Made by a program: the position numbers and the translations under genes. 6,952 nt of DNA from assembly GCA_023257495.1 (NCBI GenBank), contig JALRCC010000092.1, positions 1 to 6,952 on the forward strand, in the 5' to 3' direction. The notes under the pieces were generated by a model. The model was not told the origin of the DNA, ran no database searches, and worked only from the letters and a program-made list of their open reading frames with translations. How positions within the stretch are numbered: position 1 is the stretch's first letter; the number at the start of each line of letters is the position of its first letter. This document shows, piece after piece, positions 6,851-6,952 of this stretch. The stretch comes from Rugosibacter sp. (GTDB lineage: Bacteria > Pseudomonadota > Gammaproteobacteria > Burkholderiales > Rhodocyclaceae).

Positions 6851-6883
6851 TGTCGATAAAACCTCACTGACAGGTTGTTCGCT

Positions 6884-6952
6884 ATGGTTAAAGTCACCGC
6901 TTGTAACTCATCATCGCTTGTACCTGCCAAGGCATTTACCCATGCTTTGGCG
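6884..6952 (+). CDS. Possible start of a further gene, cut off by the window edge
   Basis: An ATG at 6884 opens a frame that stays open for 23 codons to the last base (MVKVTACNSSSLVPAKAFTH, then ALA). It begins 33 nt after the RND stop. A weak ACAGG lies about 9 nt upstream. The peptide is too short to assign to a family. A 10-bp inverted repeat at 6926-6951 lies inside it, and if that is a terminator this frame is not a gene. Confidence 0.35.
   Translation, partial: MVKVTACNSSSLVPAKAFTHALA
6926..6951 (+). repeat. Hairpin-forming inverted repeat at the 3' edge, possible terminator stem
   Basis: GCCAAGGCAT (6926-6935) pairs with ATGCTTTGGC (6942-6951) over 10 bp, with one G-T wobble and a 6-nt loop (TTACCC). 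It starts 76 nt after the RND stop. The window ends one base after the stem, so whether a T tract follows cannot be seen. No T tract follows it on the minus strand. Confidence 0.5.

Overview
The window looks like part of a Gram-negative, probably gamma- or betaproteobacterial chromosome. All four complete genes are on the plus strand, three begin with Sec-type signal peptides, and the first encodes an outer-membrane beta-barrel ending in Phe. Base composition is moderate and the start sites have clear Shine-Dalgarno sequences. I cannot name a species. I see no RNA genes, insertion sequences, CRISPR arrays, phage genes or broken genes.

Layout: positions 1-182 are AT-rich non-coding DNA with a small palindrome, a TATAAT box without a convincing -35, and three tandem copies of a 10-bp unit (AGGTAACGAA), followed by a strong ribosome binding site. 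Then come a DUF1302-family outer-membrane barrel (183-1802), a DUF1329-family periplasmic protein (1862-3316), a well-formed intrinsic terminator (3337-3383), a YCF48-like beta-propeller with a signal peptide (3409-4440), and a 12-TM RND/MMPL-family inner-membrane transporter (4505-6850). The last 102 bases hold either the start of another gene (from 6884) or a hairpin that may be a terminator cut off by the window edge (6926-6951).

How the genes may work together: the set supplies one part for each layer of the envelope. These are an inner-membrane RND pump of the kind that moves lipids and hydrophobic molecules (MmpL3 and HpnN are relatives by superfamily), two soluble periplasmic proteins, and an outer-membrane barrel. 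From memory, the DUF1329 family is placed near the LolA/LolB lipoprotein-carrier fold, and these four families recur together in proteobacteria, often near steroid or lipid catabolism genes. The inference is a trans-envelope route for a lipid-like or hydrophobic substrate. Direction and substrate cannot be read from this window because no enzyme or regulator gene is included. The most unusual points are the terminator inside the cluster, the tandem repeats at the likely promoter, and an RND pump with the conserved Asp in only one of its two halves.
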